A stretch of DNA of 64,000 bases, from assembly GCF_030272615.1 (NCBI RefSeq), contig NC_081415.1, positions 368,136,667-368,200,666 on the forward strand, read 5' to 3'. The translations under genes and the position numbers were made by a program. Of this stretch, positions 24,650 through 37,205 are shown in pieces. The DNA is from Cryptomeria japonica. Lineage: Eukaryota; Streptophyta; Pinopsida; Cupressales; Cupressaceae. Numbering within the stretch: the stretch's first letter is position 1; each line of letters begins with the position of its first letter. A model generated the notes under the pieces. The model had not been told where the DNA came from and made no database searches. It saw only the letters and a list, made by a program, of their open reading frames with translations.

Positions 24650-27070
24650 GTATATAACAAAATCTAGGAGATATTACAAATCTATCTCTTTACCTCTCCC
24701 TCATCGTCGAGTGGAGGAGGTGGTCCTTGTTGATCGATGTCCTGTGTAGGTGCCCTAGCTCCCTCAGATCAAGCCATATATTGAGAATACAAAACAAACT
24801 ACTGTGCTACTGGGATCGCTATGCTATAAGCTACAACGTAATAAGTTGCATGACTCGTTTGATGCAACACCTCTCGCTGAAGACAATCTCACTCTTCTCT
24901 CACATCTGCAAGTTGTCGATCACGCTCAACTCTAATCTCAACAATCTGTCGGTCTCACTTTGCCAGTTGCATCTGTGCCATTGTCAACTACGACTGCAAA
25001 CCTATCAACCTAGCCCTCAAAGACCATACTGCATCTAGTTCTCCTTGTTCTCTCCCAACATCTCCCTCTCCTCCTCCCTTCTCATCTCTTCGCTACCTAA
25101 CCTGCCTAGGAGCTTCTATCTCCTCCTCACCTCCAACCTCTATTTCCCTAGAACCGCCTGCCTCAACCTCAATAGCTCCTAAGGATCCACCCTCCCCTCT
25201 CTATCAATGTCAACCTCCTGTTGTTGCCATACTGCTACTAGAACTAGGATCACCTCCTATTCACCCAAGTACATCCACTCTCTACCCTATACCTTCCCTC
25301 GTCCCTGACCTGGTACCTATGCATGTGCCTATGTTGGTGCATCCTCCTCAATCTCCTCTATAAGAGGCACATACTCTCCCGAATCTGTAAATTGAGGAAA
25401 AGGATGTCTCTAAAACCAATCTCTATACTAGGGAAATACCCCTGCATCTGCTACATCCTCTAGGTAATCCCATCTCTATAGTTGTAAACCCGCTAACTTT
25501 TGCATGCTTAACGCATATGGCATTCTTGGTTCCCATCCTCGTCTCTCCTCGTCTCCATATCAAGCATAGGTTGTGAACTCCTGGGATATACTCTGTGGTC
25601 TCCCATACTATCTCATCACCCTAGATACTACAAATCGCTCAATAATAGATACCAATCTGCCAATGAGAGGTCGATTCATAAACATCTCCTTCCTATGTGC
25701 TCACCAATCGTCCCATAGCTCTAAACCCCTATACGGTCTCCATACTACAGCAATCAAATCATCCAATTGCCTCCTCCAATAATCAATCTTTCCCAGGTGG
25801 GGCTAAGTAACATAACCTAAATAACCGCATACAATAGGATGGTGCACCTCTCTAGAATCATCTACAATATGTCTACATACCAAAATGTCCTCACATGCCC
25901 ATATCTGTAACACTAGGACACTTGTTGCCATGCTCTTCCCCTCCTGATGCACAATCTCATGCATCTCATGACACATATGAGCAAGTAAGCATGATCCTCA
26001 CCCTAATCTCATGGGATGAGTCAACAACCTCTCAAGCATTCTGCCCCAACCATATAGAAATCTTTGTTGTCCTTTATCAGGCATCACAAAACAATTGCAT
26101 ACCAACCAAAACGCAAGCCAGAGGGTACTGCGCACCATATTTGCTCATCAAATCATCCCAAGTAATAGCACGATCAAGAATAGTCTCATCATGGAATATC
26201 CATCTCAAAGCCAAAATACCCGGTCATGGAGTAGAATCATAATCAACCTTATCTCCAGCAAATAGAATCCTCAAAATCCTATATATATCCTTCGACGTGA
26301 TGGTCATCTCTCCAACCAGTAAATGAAAGGTGTTATGCTCATAAAGAAATCGCTCAACTAAAGAGGTGAACATACCATGATTCACATGGATATCACGCAT
26401 CTGTAATAGGTATCTGAATCCACACAAACCAATATGACCTATCTATGCATCTGATAAATCTCGCACTAGCCTTATCATCGGTGGAAATGTACACCAAAAC
26501 TGAATATCAGGAAACTCAATCTGTAAATTGAATATACAAATCATCAATATGTGATCAAATTCACACTAAGAATATGATAAGCATGCTATAGAATCCAAAT
26601 ATACAACATTCAAAATAAAAAATTGTTGTTTACATTCTCAAAAATACTCGTTGTTTTTTATACGAGTTTCCACAGACAAGCAGAAACTCATACGAGTAAA
26701 CAATAGGCCCCGCACGAGTAAACACTATCATACGACCATTTAATACTCATCACATGACTCAATGGTCTCATAATAACACTGTCATATGATTCATGGGAGA
26801 ACACCAGATGACAAACCCTACTTTCCCATATGACAAAATACAAATGGACAGAAACTCATACAATAAACAATATAACACTGCACGATAAAACGATAAACAT
26901 GACATTAAAATGGTTTTAAAATGCAAAATTCACAAAAAAATTCAAATTTTGAGAAATGCAAAGGCTAAAGATTGATCACTTACTGTTGGGTCATAGTACC
27001 GCAGTCGATTATGACGTCTCTCGCACTTGAATTGATGCTCTTGAATTGGAATTGCCATTTTTCTTCGCAT
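24650..27070 (-). pseudogene. Antisense plant mobile domain (PMD) gene in element C
   Basis: PMD proteins are plant proteins, also carried by transposons, related to MAIN/MAIL1, which act in the nucleus in silencing. The exact reaction is unknown. Exon 1 runs 27070-26984 (29 codons, ATG context MRRKMAIPI) and ends at a perfect donor (GTAAGT). A 463-nt intron follows. Exon 2 starts at 26520, in phase, with IEFPDIQFWCTFPP. The diagnostic PMD block is NTFHLLVGEMTITSKDIYRIL (26338-26276), then LRWIFHDETILDRAITWDDL. Downstream the frame is heavily interrupted, with an acidic or coiled-coil tail (VERDRQLADVREE) near 24920. It lies between integrase and 3' LTR, opposite to pol, and has its own TATA box. 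Confidence 0.8.
26521..26983 (-). other. Predicted intron of antisense PMD gene in C, with motif cluster
   Basis: The donor is ACA|GTAAGT and the acceptor TTCAATTTACAG|ATT, and the reading frame is continuous across the splice. Within it, 26645-26740 holds ACTCG...CGAGT, ACTCATACGAGT, GCACGAGT and TCATACGAC, the same words as in the leader of C. Confidence 0.65.
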
Positions 27071-27133
27071 GAGGTTTTTCAAATTTTTAAACTTTGAGAG
27101 GTAAAAATGATTTGAAAATGACACATGGAACCC

Positions 27134-27142
27134 CTTATATAG
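27134..27142 (-). promoter_or_regulatory. TATA box of the antisense PMD gene in C
   Basis: CTATATAAG on the minus strand lies about 65 bp upstream of the exon 1 ATG at 27070. This is a sensible promoter distance and supports a separately transcribed gene. Confidence 0.6.
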
Positions 27143-28073
27143 TCCAAACCCTAATTTTTAAACTTGCTCCAATGGACATAAAACTTGTACCCTAAGCTAA
27201 ATCGACTGTCCTGAGTCCATTTTTGGGATCGAAATTGAAATTTGACGTCAATTCTCTAGTCAAAATTTTACAATGTTGACCACTTAGCACTACCATCCTC
27301 AAGTCAATTTTTTGAATCATTTTGCACTCAATTCAATTCTAAATCTCAAATCATCTCTGATCTCAAAATTTAATCTCCAACATCAATCTTCGTACTCAAA
27401 TAATTATCATTGCTAAAAATTGCCTAAACATTGTTGTACCCTCGCTATCTTTCGATTTCACTCTTGAGGGAGCATAGTCATAACACCTTTTCAGTCATCA
27501 TCATCAAAATTTGAGAAATTTTTTCAAATCCTCATCTAAAGTCAAGCAAAAATCTTTTCAAACAAAGAAAAACAACTAAACCTTGTTACTAGGGGCATCT
27601 TAACTCAATCATGTCGTATCAAGTTGAGATTCTTCGATGTCAAATAAAGCAATCTCTAGGGGCATATCAATTTTTGTCCTTATCTGAATCAATCGTCAAA
27701 TCGGTGTTCAGTTTCATCACATTAAAACAAGCTGGACATTCTTGCTTTACTCAGTCAGTTCTTGTTCAATCAAGTTCGGAATCGGTTTCGCTTTGCTTCG
27801 CTCTATCAAGTTCAATCAAGTTCTAGATTAGTGCCTATTTCTTGATCCATCAAGTTCAAGAACGTTATCTCTCTCTTTGTCGGTCCTAGTTCAATCAAGT
27901 TCAGGATCGGTATCACTTTAATTAACTCTCTTTAGTTTCATCACTTCAAATCAAGATGAACATCTTGCTCTTCATCAGTTTGTGATCCATCAAGTTCAAA
28001 ACTGATTTCTATTTGACATCAACTATTCTTTGAACCAACGCATTGCTCGCACATTAATTCAAAGAGGGGAAAA
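27143..28073. other. Upstream region of PMD gene and end of element C interior
   Basis: No frame is seen. Six copies of ATCAAGTTC occur in 230 bp (27769, 27805, 27815, 27849, 27894, 27989), some followed by GGATCGGTNTC. The last 15 bases before the LTR (CAAAGAGGGGAAAA) form the polypurine tract of element C. Confidence 0.6.
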
Positions 28074-29301
28074 TGTAATACCCTACAAATGGTCACCTAA
28101 ACCATGGGCTCCTAATCTTGACAACATCACCAAGGTCCTAACCAAAGGCAATTAAATCAACCTTGAGCACCTAATTAATTAATTTTTCAATCATTAATGT
28201 TACATGGCAAGTTAATCACTCTATATTAATTAAATATTTATTTAATTAATTAAATCATTCCAAGTAAATCATTTTGATCAATAATCCTATTTATTTAATT
28301 AAATATCCTAGCATATTTAATTAATAAATAAATTTACCATTTAATCACAAAAAGAGGAATTAATTACAAAAAGATATTTATCACAAAAAGAGGAATTAAT
28401 TTGCAAAAGAAAGAGTTAAATTGAAAATAAAATAAAAGAATTAAATTGAGAGAAGAAATCAAACTTAAGATATTTATTTCTCTAAAATTGAGATAACTTG
28501 AGAAATCAGAAAAGCAATTAAATTGAATTAATCATATTTTCTAAAAGTAAAACTTAAAGCTTTTCTTGAGGAAAGAAGTTCAGTTGCATTGAAAAGACTT
28601 TTTTCTAAATAAACATCTTGAGCAAATTAAAGAAAAGTGCATGGAATCAATTAAATTTATCTCCAATGCAAACTCAGACTTATAATTTGAATGCATTCAA
28701 TCAAGCTATATCTGGAATCTATCTCAAGATTAACTTAAGATCTCTCAATTATTTCAATTAACCTGGATTGTGCTTTTTCTTGAGGAATCTCAGCCACTCA
28801 TTGCTAATCAATCTTGACTATTGGTCTCTCTTTTGAGCATCTATAAATTCAGCCTTCATCTCTCATTCAAAACACCCTGGAGATTTATTGTTATTGTGCA
28901 GTTTTTGCTCTAGAGTCATTGAAAATATTGTGCTTTGAGATTATTGCATCTTAGTTTAGCTTTTTACATACTTAGTTTAATCAAGATTGTTTGAATTCAT
29001 TTATCTTAATATCCATTCATCTAGCTTAACATTCATTCATCTATCTAGCTTTATATTCATTCATCTAGCTTAATCTTGCATCCATTTAGCTTATTCTTGT
29101 TCTCATATATATTAAATCCTTCGTCTTGGTGTAGTCTATTCATTGGTATTGCTTAGACAAATCTCAGAGAAAGTCTAACTCGCATCGATTTGTTATGGTT
29201 TTTATATTCATGATTATATCTGTCTAACCATGCATGCAATGACTTAATTGAAGTGTTGTGTCTTACAGCTTGCAGATACGTATCCACTTTTCACACACAC
29301 A
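28074..29301 (+). repeat. 3' LTR of element C
   Basis: It starts TGTAATACCC and ends in the CACACA run. It aligns with 4435-5735. It has fewer copies of the 20-bp TCTAGCTTAATATTCATTCA unit (about 28995-29095). Confidence 0.88.
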
Positions 29302-29306
29302 CTACA

Positions 29307-29318
29307 TGGTATCAAATC
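29307..29318 (+). other. Primer binding site of element D
   Basis: TGGTATCAAATC resembles the Met-type site TGGTATCAGAGC. It directly follows the 5-bp target repeat of element C, so it is the first internal sequence of D. Confidence 0.6.
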
Positions 29319-31285
29319 CTTTCTATCAAGCTCCTATCGGCATGCCTAAGGGATCCAACCTAGGTAAAAAATTGTCCACTTTGGTCTCAAACAGAGATTT
29401 CCATCACGTTCACAACATTAAAAAACCCTACAATTGATTGTCATTTTTTCAAAATTTGAGCAATTGAAATTTTGGGTCAAATTGGCTTAGGGCATGCTTT
29501 TCGAGGTGATTTTTAGAGGTAGATAAAAACTTTAGGCACTTTGGAACAAAACGGAGGTCATCGTTGTGTTTAAAAGGCCCAAAAAAACTAAAATCATTTG
29601 TCAAATCATTGGAATTAGAGATCAAGGAATTCCTTGCAAATTTTTTTAGAAAGTTCCATTTTCATAATGTCTTTGTTTCTGGAAAGTTTTCATTTTTGGC
29701 AAGTTTTCGACTTCATAAAGGTTCTATTTTTTGAAAGTTCATATTTTTTAAAAATTTCAATTTTAAGAAAGTTTCTAATTTTTTTAACTTTATATTTTCA
29801 AAAATTGCTATTTTGGGGAAGCCTTCGAGCCTTTTGAACCATAAAAAGCAAGGTTGGTTTTTTACCCATAACTTCGTTATACGTAGTAAAAATTAGGCAA
29901 CAAGATATTGTTGGAAAGCATACTTCAGCACCAATCTTATTCTATAGGTAGTTTTGTCAGATTTTGCTCTAGGTGTTTGTTATAGGCCTCCAAAGTCAGC
30001 CTTCAATTTTGCGCTTCCAAGGCCATATCTTGCACATCCTAACTCTGTTTTTCAAAAGCCAGATATTATTGAAAATCTCTTAGCATCCTTTATTCCAATT
30101 TGCTACTATTTTTTGTGGATTGTACTCCAAGTATATTTTATTCATTTTTTTTGTGTTTTCACTATCTGGTCAATAACTTGGATGTTTTGGCACTTGGGAT
30201 GGATCTGTTTGTTGGAAAGGGTTGTATTTGATGTTCTTTACATAAGCTAAGATTTTTGGGGTTAGATAATTTATTTTTAGGTATCATGAGTATTGGTGCC
30301 CAAAACCACAAATTGGAAAACTTAAGGGTTTGCCAAATCCTCAAATAATCCAACTACCCTTGGCCAACAAATAGGGATGATCGACGATCAAATCCCTCTG
30401 CACTTAAGGCTCCATTGAACCTAGGTGGGTATACCTCTTCCTCTCAAGAACAAAAGAGATTATTTAAAGTGATTTAAGCCTTTTAGCAAATTACAAAAAC
30501 TGGCAAATTGTTGTTCTACAATTATGCTTTATTATGTGCTTTAAGTGAATGCCTTTGAAAAGAAATGAAAATGATTATGATATTATAATGAGAATAAGGA
30601 TGCTTTCAGGACTTAAAAGAAATATGTAAAGATTGGTTCATATAGAATTTAGGAAGAATGTTTCTCATCAAGGACCTTGAATGCATGGCCAACCAAGACC
30701 TTAAAAGATAAATAACATACCAGTGCCTCTATCTAGGGATATTTAAGACACTTTGCGGACAAAAAATCTTATCAACTATTGAGACAATATTAATCATCAA
30801 CTATGAAGGTTTCAATATGTGTTACACAGCAATGAAAAACCCAATCTCACAGTTAATGTAACAACATGTGATGGCACATCATAGCAAATTATATGACAAA
30901 TTTATCAAGAGGACAAAGATAACTCATCAACACAAAAGTATGCACAATACTTAGAAAAAGAAACAATGAACCTTCATATATTAAACCTTAAGAGATGATT
31001 GCATACATAAACTACACTTGAAAATACTCCATTACAGTATATTTGCTTAAAAAGATACTTCTTCGTTCTATAGACTTCCCTAATACATATAACTTGCAGT
31101 CCTTCCAGGCAATGTGTTCTTTCTAAATCATAGATGCCTTTACATAAAAAATGACTCATTATAAATATACATGCTAAGAGATACGAATGGAAGGACACAC
31201 CCTTTCATTATCCTAACAACTAACTAGACAGCAACTAAACAGCCTAACTAGAACATCAATTATATTACAAAAACTAAACAATGAA
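29319..31285. other. Internal region of element D without recognised gene
   Basis: The sequence is AT-rich and noncoding. Short frames at 29634-29837 and 29954-30250 are low-complexity Phe/Leu-rich and look like chance. No gag domain is visible. Nothing else is recognised. Confidence 0.45.
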
Positions 31286-34217
31286 CTAAGACTTTTGATC
31301 CAGTCGTTGTCCACACTTTTGAATATGCTGCAAATAACCCACATCCTTGTAGGTTGTAGCATTGAATATTGCATCCCTACCTACGTTCTTGATCATGTAA
31401 AAGTTCTTGAACTAATCGGCTGTGTCATTCTTATCAAGAATATATGTCTTGGCAATGGCTTGGGCTGCACTAAGTAAAGACTTACACTCAGAAAGACATA
31501 CAGTCTTATCTTTAATTACACTCGCATCGTCTACCAAACAGGGAACCCCATGCTGGACAATTTGTTGGCACTCATCAAATTCAGATTTCAATTCCTTTGT
31601 GAATTCATCATGTGTGATGAGCAAACCCTGAACCTTCTTCTTTACCTTTTCCCTAGTTGATGCATCTTGTAACAACAGGTTAAGTCTATCTCGAATTCTG
31701 GTGTTTGAAACCATATTGTCAATGTTCCTCTGATATACTTCCTAGAATTCATCCAATGCCTTCTCCATGTTGTCATATCTTTTACTCATCAATACATAAG
31801 CAGTATCAACCCTGATGCTCTGCATCTCCCTCTTCAACTTAGTGTGCTCATAAGCTAATTTTTCAAATTTCTTCTTCCAGTGGCCTCCTGAATCAGTAAT
31901 TTGAGGGGTCGGGTGCCCACTTCTTTTAAGAGTTTCCTCATATAAGACCTTATATTTATTCTTCTCTGCTATCTCATGTTTTATTTGAGCCTTATTGAAT
32001 TTTGAGATATTAATACTTATGTCAATTGTGACCATAGGATCTACCTCTCCAACTTTCAAGGTCATCATGTGACCAAAGGCTTTGTCCACATCTATGATTT
32101 TTGGCCTTTTATTTGCGGGGTACAATGCCCATAACAATATTGCTTGTTCATCAAGATCATACCTCAATCCAATGAATATATCATTAACCCCTTGGACATT
32201 CCACTTGAAGTCCTTACTGTCTGCATGTAATAAGCTGTCAAAAATGAATGATGCACTCAAATCACATCCTGGGAAAAGAATAATACCTGCTTCCACTAGC
32301 AACTGTCTTCCTCTCTGAAGGGTCATTGTCCATATTTTTGCATCAATATCAACTTTAATCTTCTGCAACATTTCCTCCTCATTTTTTGGTGTGATATTTG
32401 ACATTGCTTCCCTCAGCTTCTTCCCTTTGAAGTGGTATAAGAAGGATTTAAACTCTTTAGACTTGATGAATTGATCATCTGAAACAAATGAAGAATGTTA
32501 TGTCATCCTCTCATATGTTTCTGAATTTAACACAATGAGGAGCTTATCCTATGCTTCTAGTTCCTTCTCCTTCTCTGGTGAACGGAGCTTGGAAACTACT
32601 TCATTCTCCCCTGAATCACTTTGAGTTGGGTCTCCCTCCATGTTTTCCAGCCTCTGTCTCCTCTCCTCCAATTTCTTCTCCAAGGTCTCCATAACCTCTA
32701 CAAGCTCCTCCACTTCCTTATTTTTGCACATCTTCAAACTCATCCTCTTGATGAAAGTAATCTCCCAACTCTTGTCTCTTCCTTCTTGTGTGGATGTAAC
32801 CCTCAGGATCATAATGTGTTCTAGATGTGTGCTGGAATAGGTTGTACTCATCCACCAGCTTCCTATCAATAACCTCATATGCTTTGGTAGATACAATTTT
32901 AAAATCCTGGAAATGAAGTATACCAGGGAGGAACGCTTGCTTGTGTGCACCTCCAAAATGCTTGGCATTAGAGACACTTCATTGCCTTACAATTTCCAAA
33001 AAAGCAATCATGTCTGGTGCAGGTTTCGACAACACATAGGGATAACCTTCAAATCCATAACACTGAATAAAAGTGAAGTTTTGGCATGAGTACCAATCAC
33101 CCCAATTGTGATTAACCTTTGGATTTTTGTGCTCGTGAGGCCTAAGAAACTTCTTGACATCCTCATAAAATGATCCTTGCAGAGGCTCACCAAAGAGCAA
33201 GAAAAATGTCTTAACAAAGAATTCCTCAAATTTGAGGTAATGAGAATTTACATATCTATAATCCCAGAGAGAAACCCACAACTGCACTGGTTGATCCTAT
33301 CCATTCTTCCCTACTGTATTTACATTCAAACCTTCTAACCATAATCCCCTAAATCTCCCATAAAATAAAATAATATGCATTAATAGCGAATAATGCTTGA
33401 AATGCTTGTCTGGATTATATTTCAAGTTCATGAAGCCTTCATGAAGTCTATCCACCAGGTATGAAGCAAAATCAAAAGCTCTAGGCTCGTGTCTCTGAAT
33501 ATATGCTGCTAAAACCAATAGTCCTATGTTTTTTACATCAGGAGCTTCAACTCCTCCAACCTGACCATGAGCCATGTATGTATACTGTAAATATTTCTTG
33601 AAAATAGTCATATCATAAGGAGGAACATCTTCCTCTATTAGCCTCCCCTTCTCTGCTTTGTGGATAGCGAGGTTCCAACCTTGGTATGTAGTATCCATTT
33701 TTTTGTACTCCTCTTCCAAGTCCACAAAAGATAAGGGCACATTCGCCTCCAGATCTACTGCAAAAACTTCCTGAATTGTGGCTACTGCAAACTGAACTAA
33801 AGCAGTCCCGTAGGGCAACAAAATGCATCATTTGTTTGCATCATAATGTCTTACCAGGAGCTTCAATAAATCAATATTTACAAAGACATTAGGTACCATG
33901 AGTTTACATAAATTGGTACTCCATGGGTTTGAAATTGGCATAGGCTCATCCCTGTGGAGGCAATGAAAAAGAAATAGCTCGTGCCCATGCACTATTATGA
34001 GTACATCTCCAATTTCTCTGTATTTGTCCTCCAACTAGTCGCGAATAGGCAAATTTTCCTTAGCTCTGTGTGACCTAGCTACTGGAGAGCCCATCTAATC
34101 TATCATATCTTGATTTAATTTTCTTCAAGCCTCACTGACTTCACCCTTTGATTTTTTCATCGTGGTACTAGATACATCAACAACCTTCCACTTCCCTTTT
34201 GAGCTTGACCCTTCCAT
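31286..34217 (-). pseudogene. Antisense accessory gene of element D, about 977 codons, unknown function
   Basis: One long frame runs from ATG 34217 (basic N-terminus MEGSSSKGKWKVV) to a stop at 31286. It has in-frame stops (for example near 34025, 33825, 33292, 32548, 31740 and 31411) and one frameshift near 32978. The middle part has LLVRHYDAN and FDFASYLVDRLHEGF. Element G has similar blocks (VVNHFDPLSRSV, FYMTSYLVYAVASM). A charged coiled-coil-like stretch lies near 32760-32620 (EVMETLEKKLEERRQRLENM), then a long helical C-terminus. I do not recognise the family. It resembles proteins that plant databases label as putative transposon protein. It is opposite to the LTR orientation, and a palindrome array lies 250 bp upstream. 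Confidence 0.6.
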
Positions 34218-34466
34218 CTCTGCAAATTTCTTTACTCTATGCTCAACAGCTCAGAATATTTCTCAATAAACACCTGATATCTTTCTGCAATAACTTTGTG
34301 TGAAATGTTGTTATGCAACACTGGCTATATATCCCAAGAAGTCCAATATTGTACTTAATTACTACAATCTTGATGGATCTACTTCATGTGGCAATGAACC
34401 TACTCAATGGATGCATTTAATGGAAGCCATTTTGTCAGTTTCTCACATCAGGACCTCCAATGGCTA

Positions 34467-35548
34467 ATCGGCGAGACTTTTCCCGATGATTCAATTATTC
34501 GGCATCGTTTGTTATGACTTTACTACTTTTCACCTTTTGATCAGCACAAGCTATCCTGACTGACTTATCGCGTCTCAGGATAGCATTTTTTCTCCTATCC
34601 TGATGGTTCACTTTATCCTGATGGGCACTCCTTCAGTTTCATCTTTGCTTTTTGTTTTTACGCTCCATCGGCATAACTCTCCCTGATGAATTCACCTTTG
34701 GTTTTCTTTTACTTAACCCATCGGGTGTCAACATATTTCATTTTATGTCCCTCTGATGCCCCGATGATCTCAATATACCAATCTGCATTATGACTAAATC
34801 CCTCGCGTTATCGGCATAACTCACCCTGAAGAACTCTTTTCAACTCACCATTCATCTTAACAGTTCTATTGGGATTCGCCATAGCATAAAATTCCTCCTT
34901 CTGATGTCCCAATGAGTTCTCACTTAATGTTTACTTTATCGGTATAATCTATACCGATATCCCCGCAGGGGCTTTTATTTTCATCAGGGGTCAGAATAGC
35001 CCTTTTCTATTCCTCCCGAAGTTGCGATGATTCTTCGATGCACTTTTATGCTTTATGCTTCTGAGTCTGTTTTATCGGTATAGGTAATACCAATGGTTCC
35101 ACCCTCCAATTCTCCATGTCATCGAGGATCATTCTAACTATTTTTACACTATCCCGATATGATCTTTATCTCCGATGGGACCGCCTTCGGTTCCCTTTAG
35201 TCATCAGGTATCAGGATAGAGTTTTATTGCTATTTTTGATCTCCCAATGCTATAAGTCCATGATTTGCATTGCCTTATCATTACAAGTTACACTGATAGC
35301 CTCATAGGTTATTAGTATAGCAATTTTTACGCTTTTCCGATAAGTTGATACATGTCGATAACAAGCACCCTCCTTCTTCCTCATCGGAACAAGCTATCCC
35401 AATGGTGTGATCTTTCCAAGAGCGTGCACAGTGCTGAAAATTACTTAAGTGCCTCCATGAATCCGCCCTCTAGTTTATCGGTATATGTTATGCCGATAAT
35501 CCTTCTTTTGCTTGCCAGTGTTGTTTCATCAGAACTACTTATGTCGAT
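34467..35548. repeat. Array of 21-bp imperfect palindromes upstream of D's accessory gene
   Basis: At least ten units of exactly 21 bp start at 34467, 34540, 34667, 34810, 34938, 35074, 35277, 35383, 35477 and 35528. The clearest (34938) has arms ATCGGTATA and TATACCGAT around three bases. The unit at 35477 has ATCGG and CCGAT ends. Further weak units lie near 34983 and 35120. Spacing is irregular (51-203 bp), so this is not a simple tandem repeat. Lengths and dyad symmetry fit binding sites for a dimeric DNA-binding protein. Confidence 0.75.
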
Positions 35549-37205
35549 AATTGAAAATTTTACAATTTTGAACAAATGAGCCATCCACCTTGAAGATTAG
35601 TGATCCCAATTATCCCACAGGGTCTGATAAATACTAGAAAACAATCTTAGATTATACCATAATGATTTCCCTACTGATTAAATGCTTCCATACTAGGTTC
35701 CTTGTGTAGTCTATACTTAGTGCATGCCCTTAGTGTGCCCAAGTGATACCTTGACATTTCTGAAACAACTGATCCTTAGAGAACTTTACTCATGCTAATA
35801 AGATTCTTGCACATGCAAACTAGCAGTAAATGCTCATATGATAAGAAAAAGGCCTCCATATAGCACAAAATGTTTTGTTAAAAATGTGTGCTAACAATGA
35901 GCATTTTTGTTCACTCTTCTATTATCAGCCTGACAATGAGCAATTATGAGTCTTGGAGAGAGGGTACCTTGAAACATCTTAGGTGGCTTGATTTTGTTTT
36001 GTATCTCTATGGACTCATCTCTCAATCAAATCCAGAGAGGGATTAGCTTGCTTGGATGATCATTAATTATCATGTTGTAAGAGTGATTAGTTCTAGTGTT
36101 GATCTTCACACTATCTATTGAATATCCCTGCACATTTTGGACTCGCCTTTGGGAGAGTTTCAGAGACCCTAATATCTCTCAATTTCTAAAGGATCTTGCA
36201 ACAAATTGTGTCATTCCCATTGCACATGCAAATCATATACCCTATGATAGTGGTACTTTTGAGATGCTAGAGTATATCACGAGTTTTTCATGTTGAGATG
36301 GATCTAAATCTTGTATCTCATTTCTCACTTCTCATATTGAGACTCCATCTTATTAATGTTCATCATCTTCTATTGTTCCTGGTCAGAATGGTATTGGATC
36401 GTGTATAGCCTCTATTGATTCAGTTTAGCAGGTTGATTGTTCCTGTCCAATTTCAGCTTTGTGGGATGACTTATTTGGAGATATTATAGGCTATTTGTTG
36501 AGTCACACATTGTAGATATTTGGGGACATATTTGAGGATCTTTACTTCCTCTTTGATGGCAGTTTGAGCATTCCTATCATCCTATCTCTAGTGTCTTTAG
36601 AGGTTCTTCATCAAGTATCTTCACAATTGTTTAGATTTGCTTTAATTGATCTGGCATGTCATAATTCAGATTGGAGATTGTTGAGTATTCTTTCATGATA
36701 TATATATATTGAGATTATTCCTTTGATCTCATTTCATGGAGTTGCTTCAGCCTTGGTGATTAGATTTGTTTCTCCTTAAGGGGAGACACGTGGTTTACCA
36801 CTCTTCAATCATCTTTACCATTCGTCCTCAAGCCTTCATATTTGGCATTGAAGCTTCCCTCTTATTGGGGGGATACATCATTTTGTCTTTTCCCTTTAAT
36901 GGGGGGAATCTTGTTTGTACTTTTGTGAAGGAAGTTGTCCTCGAGGGATCTATCTGAGGCCTTCCTTCCTTTTTTGGCAGTTCATGTTCTTTTCATGTAT
37001 TGCATCTCTCATTTTTGGAGAGGGGTTTTTTCCCATGTGGTTTTTCTCCTTTTCTCCATTTAGAGAGACCTCATTGTTGTGAGATGCATTTGCATTGGTT
37101 TGTACATGAGTCCTGATCAGGCCTAGTTGTCAAGACTCATAAATGCATGCATTTTGCATTCATCATTATCTCTTTAGCTTGTCCCTTAGTTAATATTAAG
37201 GGGGG
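35549..37205. other. 3' internal region of element D
   Basis: No gene is recognised. Towards the end there are repeated purine runs of the polypurine-tract type: AAGGGGAGA (36779), TTGGGGGGATA (36866), AATGGGGGGAA (36898) and AAGGGGG (37199-37205). The last abuts the LTR. Between 36085 and 36300 I see only chance frames. Confidence 0.5.

Larger units (their letters stand above)
4435..29301 (+). mobile_element. Element C: Tat-type Ty3/gypsy element with antisense PMD gene
   Basis: Two LTRs beginning TGTAATACCC (4435 and 28074), a TGGCGCC primer site and the order gag, protease, G-patch, RT, RNase H, second RNase H, integrase identify a Tat/Ogre-like gypsy element. The putative target duplication is CTTCA/CTACA (4 of 5). 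It is about 17.4 kb without element B, which splits pol. A PMD gene lies in antisense between integrase and the 3' LTR. All pol frames are interrupted, so the copy is defective. Confidence 0.9.

Noticed and set aside
36690-36715. TATA-rich word (TATATATATAT) as a promoter in D
   Set aside because: It is a short AT run with no gene at a suitable distance on either strand.
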